Positions 23,101 through 31,015 of a stretch of DNA of 64,000 bases are shown here, one piece after another; position 1 is the first letter of the stretch, and each line of letters starts with the position of its first letter. Origin of the DNA: Paenibacillus antri (GTDB lineage: Bacteria > Bacillota > Bacilli > Paenibacillales > YIM-B00363); NCBI RefSeq assembly GCF_005765165.1, contig NZ_VCIW01000016.1, positions 1 to 64,000 of the forward strand, given 5' to 3'. A model generated the notes under the pieces. That model saw only the letters and a list, made by a program, of their open reading frames with translations. It searched no databases and was not told where the DNA came from. The translations under genes were made by a program, and so were the position numbers.

Positions 23101-25392
23101 ATGAACCGATTAACCGGCAAGGTTTCCTCCATGGAGGAGCTGCTTGAACTTATAAGGTCTAAGAAAGAAATTTTGGAAAACGTCACCGAATGGCGCACCC
23201 TTCCCCCGCGCGAGGCGAAATTCTCCGATTTCCCGACGGAGCTTCGCCCGGAAATCCGCGCCGCGCTCGAGGCGAAGGGCATCACGAAGCTGTACACGCA
23301 TCAGGCGTCCGCCTTCCGCGAAATCGCTGCGGGCCGCCACGTCGTCACGGTGACGCCGACCGCGTCCGGCAAGACGATGACGTATAATTTGCCCGTCATG
23401 CAGCAGCTGCTCGAGGACGACAGCTCAAGGGCGCTATATCTGTTCCCGACGAAGGCGCTCGCGCAGGACCAGGTCGCCGAACTGCAGGAGACGGTGGAGC
23501 GGATGGGCGTCGAAATCAAGGCGCATACGTACGACGGCGATACGCCGCCGACGGTGCGGACCGCCATTCGCAACGCGGGCCATATCGTCGTGACGAACCC
23601 GGACATGCTGCACAGCGCGATCTTGCCGCATCATACGAAGTGGGTGAAGCTGTTCGAGAACGTCAAGTTCATCGTCATCGACGAAGTGCATTCGTACCGG
23701 GGCGTCTTCGGCAGCCACGTGGCGAACGTCATCCGCCGATTGAAGCGCATCTGTAAATTCTACGGTTCGAATCCGCAGTTCATCTGCGCTTCGGCGACGA
23801 TCGCGAATCCGAAGGAGCACGCGGAGAAGCTGATCGGCGAATCTGTCGCCCTCGTCGACGACAACGGCGCGCCGGCGGGCGAGAAGCATTTCGTGTTTTA
23901 CAATCCGCCGGTCGTCAACCGGCAGCTCGGCATCCGCAAGTCGAGCGTGCTCGAATCGCAGCGGCTCGCGGCGTTGCTGCTGAAGCAGGGCATCCAGACG
24001 ATCGTGTTCGCGCGCAGCCGCGTGCGGGTCGAACTGCTGCTTACATACTTGCAGGACCTCGTGAAGAACGAGCTCGGCACGAAGTCGATCCGAGGGTATC
24101 GGGGCGGCTATCTACCGAAGCAGCGCCGCGAGATCGAGAGGGGGCTTCGCAGCGGCGACATCCGCGGCGTCGTGTCGACGAACGCGCTCGAGCTCGGCAT
24201 CGACATCGGACAGCTGCAAGCGTGCGTGTTGAACGGCTTCCCCGGCACGATCGCCAGCACATGGCAGCAATCCGGCCGGGCGGGCCGGCGTCACGAGACG
24301 GCGGTGACGTTCTTAGTGGCGAGCAGCAACCCGCTCGATCAGTACGTCATTCAAAATCCGGATTTCTTCTTCGAGCGATCGCCCGAGCAGGCGCGCATTC
24401 ATCCGGATAACTTGCTCATTTTGCTCGATCACGTCAAGTGCGCGGCGTATGAGCTTCCTTTTCAACAAGGGGATACGTTCGGCGAGGAGCGGCTCGAGGA
24501 CCTGCTCGAGTTTCTGGTGGAGGAGCGGGTGCTGCACCGGAACGGGGGCAAGTATTACTGGATGGAGCAGCACTTCCCCGCGAACAACATCTCGCTGCGG
24601 ACGGCGGCCCAGGAGAACATCATTATCGTCGACATGACGAAGCCGGAGCATAAGGTGATCGGCGAGGTCGACCGGTTCAGCGCGCAGACGCTCGTGCACG
24701 AGGAAGCGATCTACATCCACGAAGGCGTGCAGTTTCAAGTGGAGAAGCTGGACTACGAGGAGAAGAAGGCGTATGTTCGCGAGGTCGACGTCGACTATTA
24801 CACGGACGCGAATCTCGCGGTCGATCTGAAAATTTTGCACGCGGACCGGGAGCGTTCCGGCGGCGCGGGGCATACGACGAATTACGGCGAAGTGACGGTA
24901 AACGCGCGGGCGACGATCTTTAAGAAGATTAAGCTGCGCACCCACGAAAATATCGGCGCCGGACCGATCCATCTGCCGGAAGAGGAGCTGCATACGAGCT
25001 CGTATTGGATTACGCTCGCGGACGAGCTCGGCGGGTTCCGGTCGGCGAACGACCTGCAATACGCGCTGCTGGGGCTCGCGAACGTGATGATCCACATCGC
25101 GCCGCTGTATTTGATGTGCGACCCGTTCGACATCCGCGTCGTGCCGCAGGTGAAGGCGGTGCAGTCGAAGCTGCCGACGATTTTCTTCTACGACCGCTAT
25201 CCCGGCGGCGTGGGGTTAAGCGAGCGGCTGTACGAGTCGCATCGGGAGCTGCTTGCCGAGGCGAGACGCATAATCTCCGGCTGCTCTTGTTTGAGCGGCT
25301 GTCCGGCGTGCGTCGGGCCGATCGAGGAGGTCGGCCTGCTCGGCAAGTCGCTGGCGCTCGAGCTCGTCGACCGGTTGGCGGCGGACGTATGA
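23101..25392 (+). CDS. mrfA: DEAD/DEAH-box DNA helicase MrfA (YprA)
   Basis: 763 residues. Superfamily 2 helicase core: Walker A TPTASGKT (~85), DEVHSYRGVFG (motif II), CASATIANP (motif III), ending in the Q-x-x-R-A-G-R-motif QQSGRAGRRHE (~395). The C-terminal MZB/DUF1998 domain has the four-cysteine zinc motif CSCLSGCPACVGP (~725). In Bacillus, MrfA with MrfB forms a UvrABC-independent repair route for mitomycin C adducts. The ATG overlap with mrfB shows coupling. ATG 23101 is preceded by GGCGAGGAG. Confidence 0.93.
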   Translation: MNRLTGKVSSMEELLELIRSKKEILENVTEWRTLPPREAKFSDFPTELRPEIRAALEAKGITKLYTHQASAFREIAAGRHVVTVTPTASGKTMTYNLPVMQQLLEDDSSRALYLFPTKALAQDQVAELQETVERMGVEIKAHTYDGDTPPTVRTAIRNAGHIVVTNPDMLHSAILPHHTKWVKLFENVKFIVIDEVHSYRGVFGSHVANVIRRLKRICKFYGSNPQFICASATIANPKEHAEKLIGESVALVDDNGAPAGEKHFVFYNPPVVNRQLGIRKSSVLESQRLAALLLKQGIQTIVFARSRVRVELLLTYLQDLVKNELGTKSIRGYRGGYLPKQRREIERGLRSGDIRGVVSTNALELGIDIGQLQACVLNGFPGTIASTWQQSGRAGRRHETAVTFLVASSNPLDQYVIQNPDFFFERSPEQARIHPDNLLILLDHVKCAAYELPFQQGDTFGEERLEDLLEFLVEERVLHRNGGKYYWMEQHFPANNISLRTAAQENIIIVDMTKPEHKVIGEVDRFSAQTLVHEEAIYIHEGVQFQVEKLDYEEKKAYVREVDVDYYTDANLAVDLKILHADRERSGGAGHTTNYGEVTVNARATIFKKIKLRTHENIGAGPIHLPEEELHTSSYWITLADELGGFRSANDLQYALLGLANVMIHIAPLYLMCDPFDIRVVPQVKAVQSKLPTIFFYDRYPGGVGLSERLYESHRELLAEARRIISGCSCLSGCPACVGPIEEVGLLGKSLALELVDRLAADV

Positions 25393-26666
25393 GCGGGCGG
25401 CTTCGCGAGCGGCTCGGCCGGCTGACGGGGAGCGGCGATCGATCGAAGCCGGCAGCCGACGAGGTCGCGTCGGCCGTCGCGGAGGCGGCGCCGCAGGAGC
25501 CCGAAGCCGCGGACTGGGCGAAGCTCGGCTTCGCGCTGCGACTCGGCCCGGGCGGCTCTTGTTTGACCCGCGACGTGCGGTATGAGGCGTCGCATCGGCA
25601 CGGACATTTCGCCGTGAGCGAGTTCGCCTCCGCCGGCGCCGCGCTGACCCGGCTCGATCCGGCTGGGCGCGTCGTCAAGCCGGAGAAGCTGCTGTTTCTC
25701 GATACGGAGACGACGGGGCTCGGGCAAGGCGCCGGCAACGTTCCGTTCCTGATCGGCATCGGATGGTGGACGTCGGACGGATTTACGGTGCGGCAATGTT
25801 TGATTCGCCATCCGGGCGAGGAGGCGGCGATGCTCGCGATGCTGTCCGAGCGGCTGCCGGAGTTCACTCACCTGGTCACTTATAACGGACGCACGTTCGA
25901 CTGGCCGCTCGTGAAAAACCGATACGTGCTGCAGCGGATGGCCGTGCCGAAGGATCCGGCGCATTTCGACTTTCTGTACCCGTCTCGAAGCCTGTGGCGG
26001 ACGACGATGCCGTCGGTGCGACTCGGCGCGGTCGAGGAAGCGAAGCTGGGCGTGTTCCGCGAGGACGACGTGCCGGGCTCGATGGCGCCGGCGTTGTATT
26101 TCCAATACCTCGCCGAACGCGATTGCTCCGTGCTCGAAGGCGTCGTTCGTCACAACGAGACGGATATCGTGACGTTGTTGACGCTGGCGATTCACTTCGG
26201 CACGCTGCTTCGGGACGGCGGCGTCGCGCTCGACGGGTTGTCCGCCGCGGAGCTGCTGCGGCTCGGCCTCTGGTACGAGCGGCTCGGCTTCGAATCGGAA
26301 GCGTGCGGCGCGATCGATGCGCTTGCCGGACGCCCGGCGGAGGAGGCGGCGCCGCATTGGCACGAAGCGGCGGCGTTCTATAAGCGGCGCAAGCGCTGGG
26401 ACGACGCGATTCGGCTGTGGCGGGCGGTCGCGGAAGGCGGGCGTCTCTGGTCGGCGCTCGACCCGTACGTCGAGCTGGCGATCGCGTACGAGCATCGCTT
26501 GAAGGACGCCGACGCGGCGCTCTATTGGACGGACGAGGCGCTGCGGACGGCGGAGCGCCGATTGTCGCTCTCGCGCGCCGGAGACGACGGCAAGCTGCGG
26601 GAGCAGCTGGCCGAGCTGCGCAAGCGCAAGGAGCGTCTGGCCCGCAAACGCGGAGCGTTGTTTTGA
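25389..26666 (+). CDS. mrfB: Exonuclease MrfB (YprB), DnaQ-like with TPR-like tail
   Basis: 425 residues. The RNase H/DnaQ-type 3'-5' exonuclease domain (~95-270) has FLDTETTGLG (catalytic D and E), THLVTYNGRTFDWPLVKNR and VVRHNETDIVTLLTL (final Asp). The C-terminal third is helical with a repeat character (AAAFYKRRKRWDDAIRLWRAV), similar to tetratricopeptide repeats. The start overlaps the mrfA stop (ATGA). Partner of MrfA in mitomycin-adduct repair by analogy with Bacillus. Confidence 0.9.
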   Translation: MSGRLRERLGRLTGSGDRSKPAADEVASAVAEAAPQEPEAADWAKLGFALRLGPGGSCLTRDVRYEASHRHGHFAVSEFASAGAALTRLDPAGRVVKPEKLLFLDTETTGLGQGAGNVPFLIGIGWWTSDGFTVRQCLIRHPGEEAAMLAMLSERLPEFTHLVTYNGRTFDWPLVKNRYVLQRMAVPKDPAHFDFLYPSRSLWRTTMPSVRLGAVEEAKLGVFREDDVPGSMAPALYFQYLAERDCSVLEGVVRHNETDIVTLLTLAIHFGTLLRDGGVALDGLSAAELLRLGLWYERLGFESEACGAIDALAGRPAEEAAPHWHEAAAFYKRRKRWDDAIRLWRAVAEGGRLWSALDPYVELAIAYEHRLKDADAALYWTDEALRTAERRLSLSRAGDDGKLREQLAELRKRKERLARKRGALF

Positions 26667-26670
26667 AGAG

Positions 26671-26712
26671 GAAGCGATCATCCGGCATAGGCGGGCTGAT
26701 CGCTTCTTCGCA
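26671..26712 (+). terminator. Probable terminator after mrfB
   Basis: GAAGCGATCA (26671-26680) pairs with TGATCGCTTC (26697-26706), followed by TTCGCATT. The T tract is short. Confidence 0.6.
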
Positions 26713-26836
26713 TTCGGGCGCGCTTGCAGTTCCGCCGTACATCGGCACCCTCGCAATGCGTTCCCTGCTATAGCATAAAATACCACGACGGCAGGCAATC
26801 TAAGCCAAACGGAGCAACCCGAGGGAGGAGAACCGC

Positions 26837-27718
26837 TTGCCCGAATTGCCGGAGATGGAGACATATAAAAACCTACTAAACGAGCGGATCGCGGGGAAAA
26901 CGGTCCGCGCCGCCGAGGTGACGCGCGAGAAGACGATCAACGTACCGGTCGACGCGTTCAAGGCGCGGGCGGAGGGGCGCAGGCTCGAACGCGTCGACAG
27001 ACGCGCCAAGATGCTGCTGTTCCGCCTCGACGGCGGCGACGCGCTCGCGCTGCACCTGATGCTCGGCGGCTCGATGTTTTACGGAACGCCGGAGGAGGCG
27101 CCGGACCGGACCGCGCAGGTGATCCTTACATTCGACGATGACGACCGCCGCCTGTATTTCCACGGCCTCCGACTCGGGTATTTACATATTTACGACCCGC
27201 CGGACCTCGAAGCGAAGCTACGGAAGCTCGGCCCGGATCCGCTCGACCCTCGCTTCGGACCGAACGAGCTCGCGGCGGCGCTTCGCCGCTCGCGAGGCGC
27301 GCTCAAGTTCGCGCTTACGGATCAGGCCGTCATCGCCGGCATCGGCAACTGCTACGCCGACGAGATGTGCTTCGCCGCCGGCATCCATCCGCTCAGGAAG
27401 CTGACGGACATGTCCGCCTCGCAGCTGCAGACTCTCTATCCCGCGATGCAATCGACGCTATCGGAGGCGATGCGGTACGGCGGATACATGGAGACGCCGC
27501 TCTATGCCGGCGACAAGCTTACCGGCGGCTACAACGACCGATGCAAGGTGTACGACCGCGGCGGCGAGCCGTGCTTCCGCTGCGGCACGCCGATTACGAA
27601 AACCGAAAGCAACGGGCGCAAGGTGTTTTTTTGCGAACGATGCCAGCGACTTGGAGGCGAGAGCGGTGACCCGAACGGCGACGCGGCTGAAGCACGTCGG
27701 CTGTCATATCAGCATTAA
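26837..27718 (+). CDS. Fpg/Nei family DNA glycosylase (formamidopyrimidine type)
   Basis: 293 residues. Begins PELPEMETY, with the catalytic N-terminal proline and Glu2 typical of Fpg. A conserved lysine occurs in RRAKMLLF (~60), the helix-two-turn-helix in AVIAGIGNCYADE (~170) and a zinc finger CFRCGTPI ... FFCERCQ near the C-terminus. It removes oxidised purines and cuts the abasic site. The start is TTG with GGGAGGAG 6 bases upstream. It overlaps nfo by ~53 bases. The C-terminal ~20 residues after the finger are an extension. Confidence 0.92.
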   Translation: MPELPEMETYKNLLNERIAGKTVRAAEVTREKTINVPVDAFKARAEGRRLERVDRRAKMLLFRLDGGDALALHLMLGGSMFYGTPEEAPDRTAQVILTFDDDDRRLYFHGLRLGYLHIYDPPDLEAKLRKLGPDPLDPRFGPNELAAALRRSRGALKFALTDQAVIAGIGNCYADEMCFAAGIHPLRKLTDMSASQLQTLYPAMQSTLSEAMRYGGYMETPLYAGDKLTGGYNDRCKVYDRGGEPCFRCGTPITKTESNGRKVFFCERCQRLGGESGDPNGDAAEARRLSYQH

Positions 27719-28517
27719 ACACGGCTACTCGGGCGCCGCGCAGACGGCTGCGGCGATCGGGGCGACGGCGTTTCAATATTTTCCGAAAAATCCAAGAGGG
27801 CTTTCGGTCAAAGACTTTAGCGCCTCCGACGCCGCCGCGTGCGCGGCGTTCTGCCGCGAGCATGGCATTCGCAGCATCGCGCACACGACGTACGCGACGA
27901 ACTTGGCCGCGGAAGGCGCGCTGCGGGAGCCGACGATCCGGTCGCTGCGCAACGATCTCGAGATCGCGGAGGCGTGCGGCTCGGAAGGCGTCGTCGTCCA
28001 CTTCGGCAAGTGGAAGGGAAGCGGCGATCCGCTGGAGGGCTACAAGGTTATCATCGCGGCTTTGAACGAGACGCTGCAGGATTGGCGAGGCAACGCCAAG
28101 CTGCTAATCGAAAACCAAGCCGGCGAAGGGACGGCCATCGGAACGACGTTGGAGGAGCTCGTCAGCATTCGGCAGCTGACCGCCTACCCCGAGCAAATCG
28201 GGTTTTGCCTCGATACGTGCCACTTCTTCGCCAGCGGCGTCTGGTCCGGAGCCAATTGGCAGGAGCTCTACGAAGCGGGAAGCAAACTCGGCTATTGGCG
28301 GCATCTGATGGCGCTGCACCTGAACGACTCCGTCTACCCGACGGGATCGCGGAGAGACCGGCACGCCAACATCGGCGGCGGCGCGATCGGCGCCAGAGCG
28401 CTCGCCGAGGCGCTCGCAACGCCGGAGCTGGTCGGGCTGCCGGTCGTATTGGAGACGCCGGTGCCGATGCAATCCTCCCATCAGGCGGAGATCGAGTTCG
28501 TTCGGTCGCTCGCGTAA
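27666..28517 (+). CDS. nfo: Endonuclease IV (AP endonuclease)
   Basis: 283 residues, the usual length. TIM-barrel AP endonuclease with family motifs: HTTYATNLA, VVVHFGKWKG (zinc His), LLIENQAGEG (zinc Glu), GFCLDTCHFFASG (Asp and His), ALHLNDSVYPTGSRRDRHANIGGG (three zinc ligands) and VLETP. GTG 27666 has GGAGG 8 bases upstream, inside the 3' end of the glycosylase gene. It incises abasic sites, the next step after the glycosylase, so the overlap joins two base-excision-repair steps. Confidence 0.92.
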   Translation: MTRTATRLKHVGCHISIKHGYSGAAQTAAAIGATAFQYFPKNPRGLSVKDFSASDAAACAAFCREHGIRSIAHTTYATNLAAEGALREPTIRSLRNDLEIAEACGSEGVVVHFGKWKGSGDPLEGYKVIIAALNETLQDWRGNAKLLIENQAGEGTAIGTTLEELVSIRQLTAYPEQIGFCLDTCHFFASGVWSGANWQELYEAGSKLGYWRHLMALHLNDSVYPTGSRRDRHANIGGGAIGARALAEALATPELVGLPVVLETPVPMQSSHQAEIEFVRSLA

Positions 28518-28532
28518 ATCGACGCGATTCGC

Positions 28533-28561
28533 TTGCAATTGCGCGGCGCGAGCGATACACT
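28533..28561 (+). promoter_or_regulatory. Candidate sigma-A promoter of the ABC ATPase gene
   Basis: -35 TTGCAA, 17-base spacer, -10 TACACT, ending 37 bases before the start codon at 28598. Confidence 0.5.
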
Positions 28562-28597
28562 TCCCTACGAAGAAGCATGTACGGGGGGAACTCATCT

Positions 28598-29365
28598 ATG
28601 ATTCGATTGTCGAACGTTTCGTTCATTCGCGAGGGACGCAGCATTCTGACGGATATTTCGTGGCAGGTGGAGAAAGGACAGCATTGGGCGCTGCTCGGGC
28701 GGAACGGCTCGGGCAAGACGACGCTGCTCGAAATCATAAGCGGGTACCAATTTCCGTCGGTCGGAACGGTAGAAGTGCTCGGGGCGACATACGGCCGAGT
28801 CGACCTGCGAGAGCAGCGCAAGCGGCTCGGCTACATCAGCCAATCGCTGTTCGAGAAGCTGACGCCGCGCGACCCGCTCTGGGAAGCGGTGGCGACGGGC
28901 GCGTACGCGCATCTTCGCTTCTACGAGAAGATCGACCCGGAGGTGCGCGACCGGGCGATGGCGCGGCTGCAGCAATTCGGCTTGGAGTCGCTGGCGGACA
29001 ACCCGCTCGGGACGCTGTCGCAGGGCGAGCGGAAGAAGGCCATGCTCGCGCGCGCGCTGATGGGCGAGCCGGAATTGATCGTATTGGACGAGCCGTGTTC
29101 GGGCTTGGATTTGTACCAGCGCGAAAACTACCTCGAGGTCGTCGAACAAATCTCGAAGGAAGCCGCGCTTTTGTACGTGACGCATCATATGGAAGAAATC
29201 GTGCCGGCCCTCACGCACGTCGCGCTGCTGCGCGAAGGGAAGCTGACCGCGGCCGGACCGAAGCGGGACGTGCTGACGGCGTCGCTGATCGAAGAGGCGT
29301 ACGACGTGCAGGTCGCGCTGGATTGGGAGGAGGAGCGTCCTTGGATTCGAGTGAAACGAACGTAA
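28598..29365 (+). CDS. ABC transporter ATP-binding protein (YlmA-like)
   Basis: 255 residues, a single nucleotide-binding domain: Walker A GRNGSGKTT (~38), Q-loop ISQSLFEK, signature LSQGERKKAML (~143), Walker B LIVLDEP and switch His in YVTHHMEE. No permease or binding-protein gene is adjacent, as for Bacillus ylmA and the ModF-like group, so a transport role is uncertain. ATG with GGGGGGAA 7 bases upstream. The 3' end overlaps the methyltransferase gene by 25 bases. Confidence 0.88.
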   Translation: MIRLSNVSFIREGRSILTDISWQVEKGQHWALLGRNGSGKTTLLEIISGYQFPSVGTVEVLGATYGRVDLREQRKRLGYISQSLFEKLTPRDPLWEAVATGAYAHLRFYEKIDPEVRDRAMARLQQFGLESLADNPLGTLSQGERKKAMLARALMGEPELIVLDEPCSGLDLYQRENYLEVVEQISKEAALLYVTHHMEEIVPALTHVALLREGKLTAAGPKRDVLTASLIEEAYDVQVALDWEEERPWIRVKRT

Positions 29366-30426
29366 CCGCTGCGACCGAACCGGCGCCGCGGACCGGAAGC
29401 GTCTGGATCGGAACGTCGAACCGCGGCTTCGGCAAGCTGGCGGCGAGCGAGCTGCAGCGTCTGTTCGAGAAGGCGAAGACGCAATCGCTGTCGCCCGGCG
29501 ACGTATACCGCTTCGAGGTGGACGCGGGCCGCGAGGAAGCGCTGCGGCGGATCAAGGAGAAGCCGCCGATCTTCCTGCGGCATATGCAGCCCGTCCATCG
29601 GACGGTGCCGATCGAAGACGCGGAAGCGACGCTGGCCGCGATCCGAGCGGTCGTCGCGGAGCTCGACGCGCCGCTGCGCGGCAAGAAGGTCGCGGTGCAG
29701 GCGCGCAAGGCGGAAGCTCCGCAGACGCCGAAGGCGGAGCTCGCGCCGATCGACGTGAAGCGCGCCGTCGACGAAGCGCTCGTCGCGACGCACGGCGCGA
29801 TTCCCGTCGTACAAGACATGGAGTACGTCATTTCGGTGTATCTCGCCCGGGAAACGGCGTACGTCGGTTGGTCGAAGCCGGAGGACAACCTGTCGACGTG
29901 GTCGGGGGGCGCGGTGCATTTTCGCAAAGAAGATGGGGATATTTCCCGCGCGAAGTTCAAGCTGATGGAGGCGGAGCAGTCGTTCGGCATCGACTTCGGC
30001 GCGTTCCACAGCGCGCTCGATATCGGGGCAGCTCCAGGAGGCTGGTCTTCGTTCCTTCTGGAGAAGGGGCTCCGCGTGACGGCGATCGACCCGGCGGACA
30101 TGCACCCGTCGCTGCATCGCGAGCACGGCTTCACGTATTTGCGAAAAAACGCGGCCGACGTCACGTTCCCGGAAGATTCGTTCGATCTGCTCGTGTGCGA
30201 CATGAGCTGGGATCCGCTGCGGATGGCCGAGCTCGTGAAGCGTCTGCTTCCCGCCGTGTCGCGCGACGGACTCGTTCTTACGACCGTCAAGCTGATGCAC
30301 GGGAAAGCGTTCGCGACGCTGCGCGAGGTGGAGCGGGTCATGGAGCCGGAAGCGAAGCTCGTCGCGACGAAGCAGCTGTTCCACAACCGGGAAGAGCTGA
30401 CGTGCCGCTGGCGAAGAACGACGTAA
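29341..30426 (+). CDS. SAM-dependent RNA methyltransferase, RlmM/FtsJ-like
   Basis: 361 residues. The N-terminal ~170 residues resemble a THUMP-type RNA-binding region (degenerate). The C-terminal domain is an FtsJ-like Rossmann methyltransferase with SAM motif ALDIGAAPGGWSSF (~225), a later acidic motif LLVCDMSWDP (~282) and the lysine in TTVKLMHGK (~315), fitting a K-D-K-E 2'-O-methyltransferase pattern. Likely target is 23S rRNA, as for RlmM (inference). The TTG start has GGGAGGAGGAG upstream within the ABC gene. Confidence 0.82.
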   Translation: MDSSETNVTAATEPAPRTGSVWIGTSNRGFGKLAASELQRLFEKAKTQSLSPGDVYRFEVDAGREEALRRIKEKPPIFLRHMQPVHRTVPIEDAEATLAAIRAVVAELDAPLRGKKVAVQARKAEAPQTPKAELAPIDVKRAVDEALVATHGAIPVVQDMEYVISVYLARETAYVGWSKPEDNLSTWSGGAVHFRKEDGDISRAKFKLMEAEQSFGIDFGAFHSALDIGAAPGGWSSFLLEKGLRVTAIDPADMHPSLHREHGFTYLRKNAADVTFPEDSFDLLVCDMSWDPLRMAELVKRLLPAVSRDGLVLTTVKLMHGKAFATLREVERVMEPEAKLVATKQLFHNREELTCRWRRTT

Positions 30427-30453
30427 CAACGACGTAACAACGACGTAATAACG
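30421..30453 (+). repeat. Three 11-bp tandem repeats across the methyltransferase stop
   Basis: ACGTAACAACG, ACGTAACAACG, ACGTAATAACG at 30421, 30432 and 30443. Each unit contains TAA; the first supplies the stop codon. Probably a replication-slippage duplication. Confidence 0.85.
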
Positions 30454-30460
30454 ATAGATG

Positions 30461-30505
30461 CCCTCGTCTTTCATTCGAGTTTGAGCGAAGGATGAGGGTA
30501 TTTTA
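30461..30505 (+). terminator. Intrinsic terminator after the methyltransferase gene
   Basis: CCCTCGTCTTTC (30461-30472) pairs with GAAGGATGAGGG (12 bp with G-U pairs), followed by TATTTTATT. Confidence 0.82.
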
Positions 30506-30533
30506 TTGGGGATGTTTATACAAAGCTTTGACA

Positions 30534-30563
30534 TTGACATATAGTTTGATTTTGAAGTATATT
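30534..30563 (+). promoter_or_regulatory. Candidate sigma-A promoter of the 90-residue gene
   Basis: TTGACA occurs twice in tandem (30528 and 30534). The second is 18 bases from -10 TATATT (30558-30563). The region is AT-rich against its surroundings and lies 63 bases before the start codon. Confidence 0.65.
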
Positions 30564-30625
30564 GGACTTCAGGTAAGATGAAAGTCTTCTGCCGACAAGA
30601 TTGCTGTGAAGGAGAGGATGAACGT

Positions 30626-30898
30626 ATGCCTTCGGAGAAGAGAAGAGCGATTCGCATGGACGTGTTGAACGACCTGCATCGCGCTTACAAAACCGATCGA
30701 TTGAAACGAAGAACGTTCCCGGTTTCCGTGGAGTTCGACGATCCGGAGACGTTTTTCGCGCTGGAATATTTGGCGGAGAAGAAGCTGGTATATTTCAAGC
30801 AGACGCACCCGGATCATTACGTCGCCAAGATCACCCCGCTTGGGAAGTCGCACCTCGAGCTGGAGCTCGGGTCGCGTAAGGAAGCGGCTTGCAGATAA
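30626..30898 (+). CDS. Small hypothetical protein, winged-helix-like
   Basis: 90 residues, not firmly recognised. The order helix (RMDVLNDLHRAYKT), helix (ALEYLAEKKLVYFKQ), hairpin (HYVAKITPLGKSHLEL) resembles a small winged helix of the YjcQ/PadR-like type, which would suit a DNA-binding regulator; that is inference. AAGGAGAGG lies 8 bases before ATG 30626; an upstream in-frame ATG at 30578 has no ribosome site. It stands directly upstream of the Tad operon promoter. Confidence 0.65.
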   Translation: MPSEKRRAIRMDVLNDLHRAYKTDRLKRRTFPVSVEFDDPETFFALEYLAEKKLVYFKQTHPDHYVAKITPLGKSHLELELGSRKEAACR

Positions 30899-30912
30899 GA
30901 AGCGCGAAGGGA

Positions 30913-30941
30913 TTGACGGTTGGAGACGACCGTTTTATACT
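30913..30941 (+). promoter_or_regulatory. Strong sigma-A promoter ahead of the Tad operon
   Basis: -35 TTGACG (30913-30918), a 17-base spacer and -10 TATACT (30936-30941). The predicted transcript start at about 30948 is only a few bases before the terminator hairpin at 30951, so RNA made here begins with that hairpin. Confidence 0.72.
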
Positions 30942-30950
30942 AGGAAACAG

Positions 30951-30996
30951 CAGACCAGCATGCGGGATTCCCGTATGCCGGTCTGTTATTTTTTTT
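30951..30996 (+). terminator. Strong hairpin/terminator between promoter and kinase gene
   Basis: CAGACCAGCATGCGGG (30951-30966) pairs with CCCGTATGCCGGTCTG around ATT (one G-U pair and one mismatch), followed by TTATTTTTTTT. It lies between the promoter at 30913 and the kinase start at 31016, with no room for a second promoter, so expression of the operon should depend on read-through. Confidence 0.85.
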
Positions 30997-31015
30997 GCGG
31001 AAAGTAGGGAGAATG

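Noticed and set aside
30899-31015. A c-di-GMP or other riboswitch before the Tad operon
   Set aside because: The transcript would start only a few bases before the hairpin; there is no space for an aptamer and no c-di-GMP core motif.
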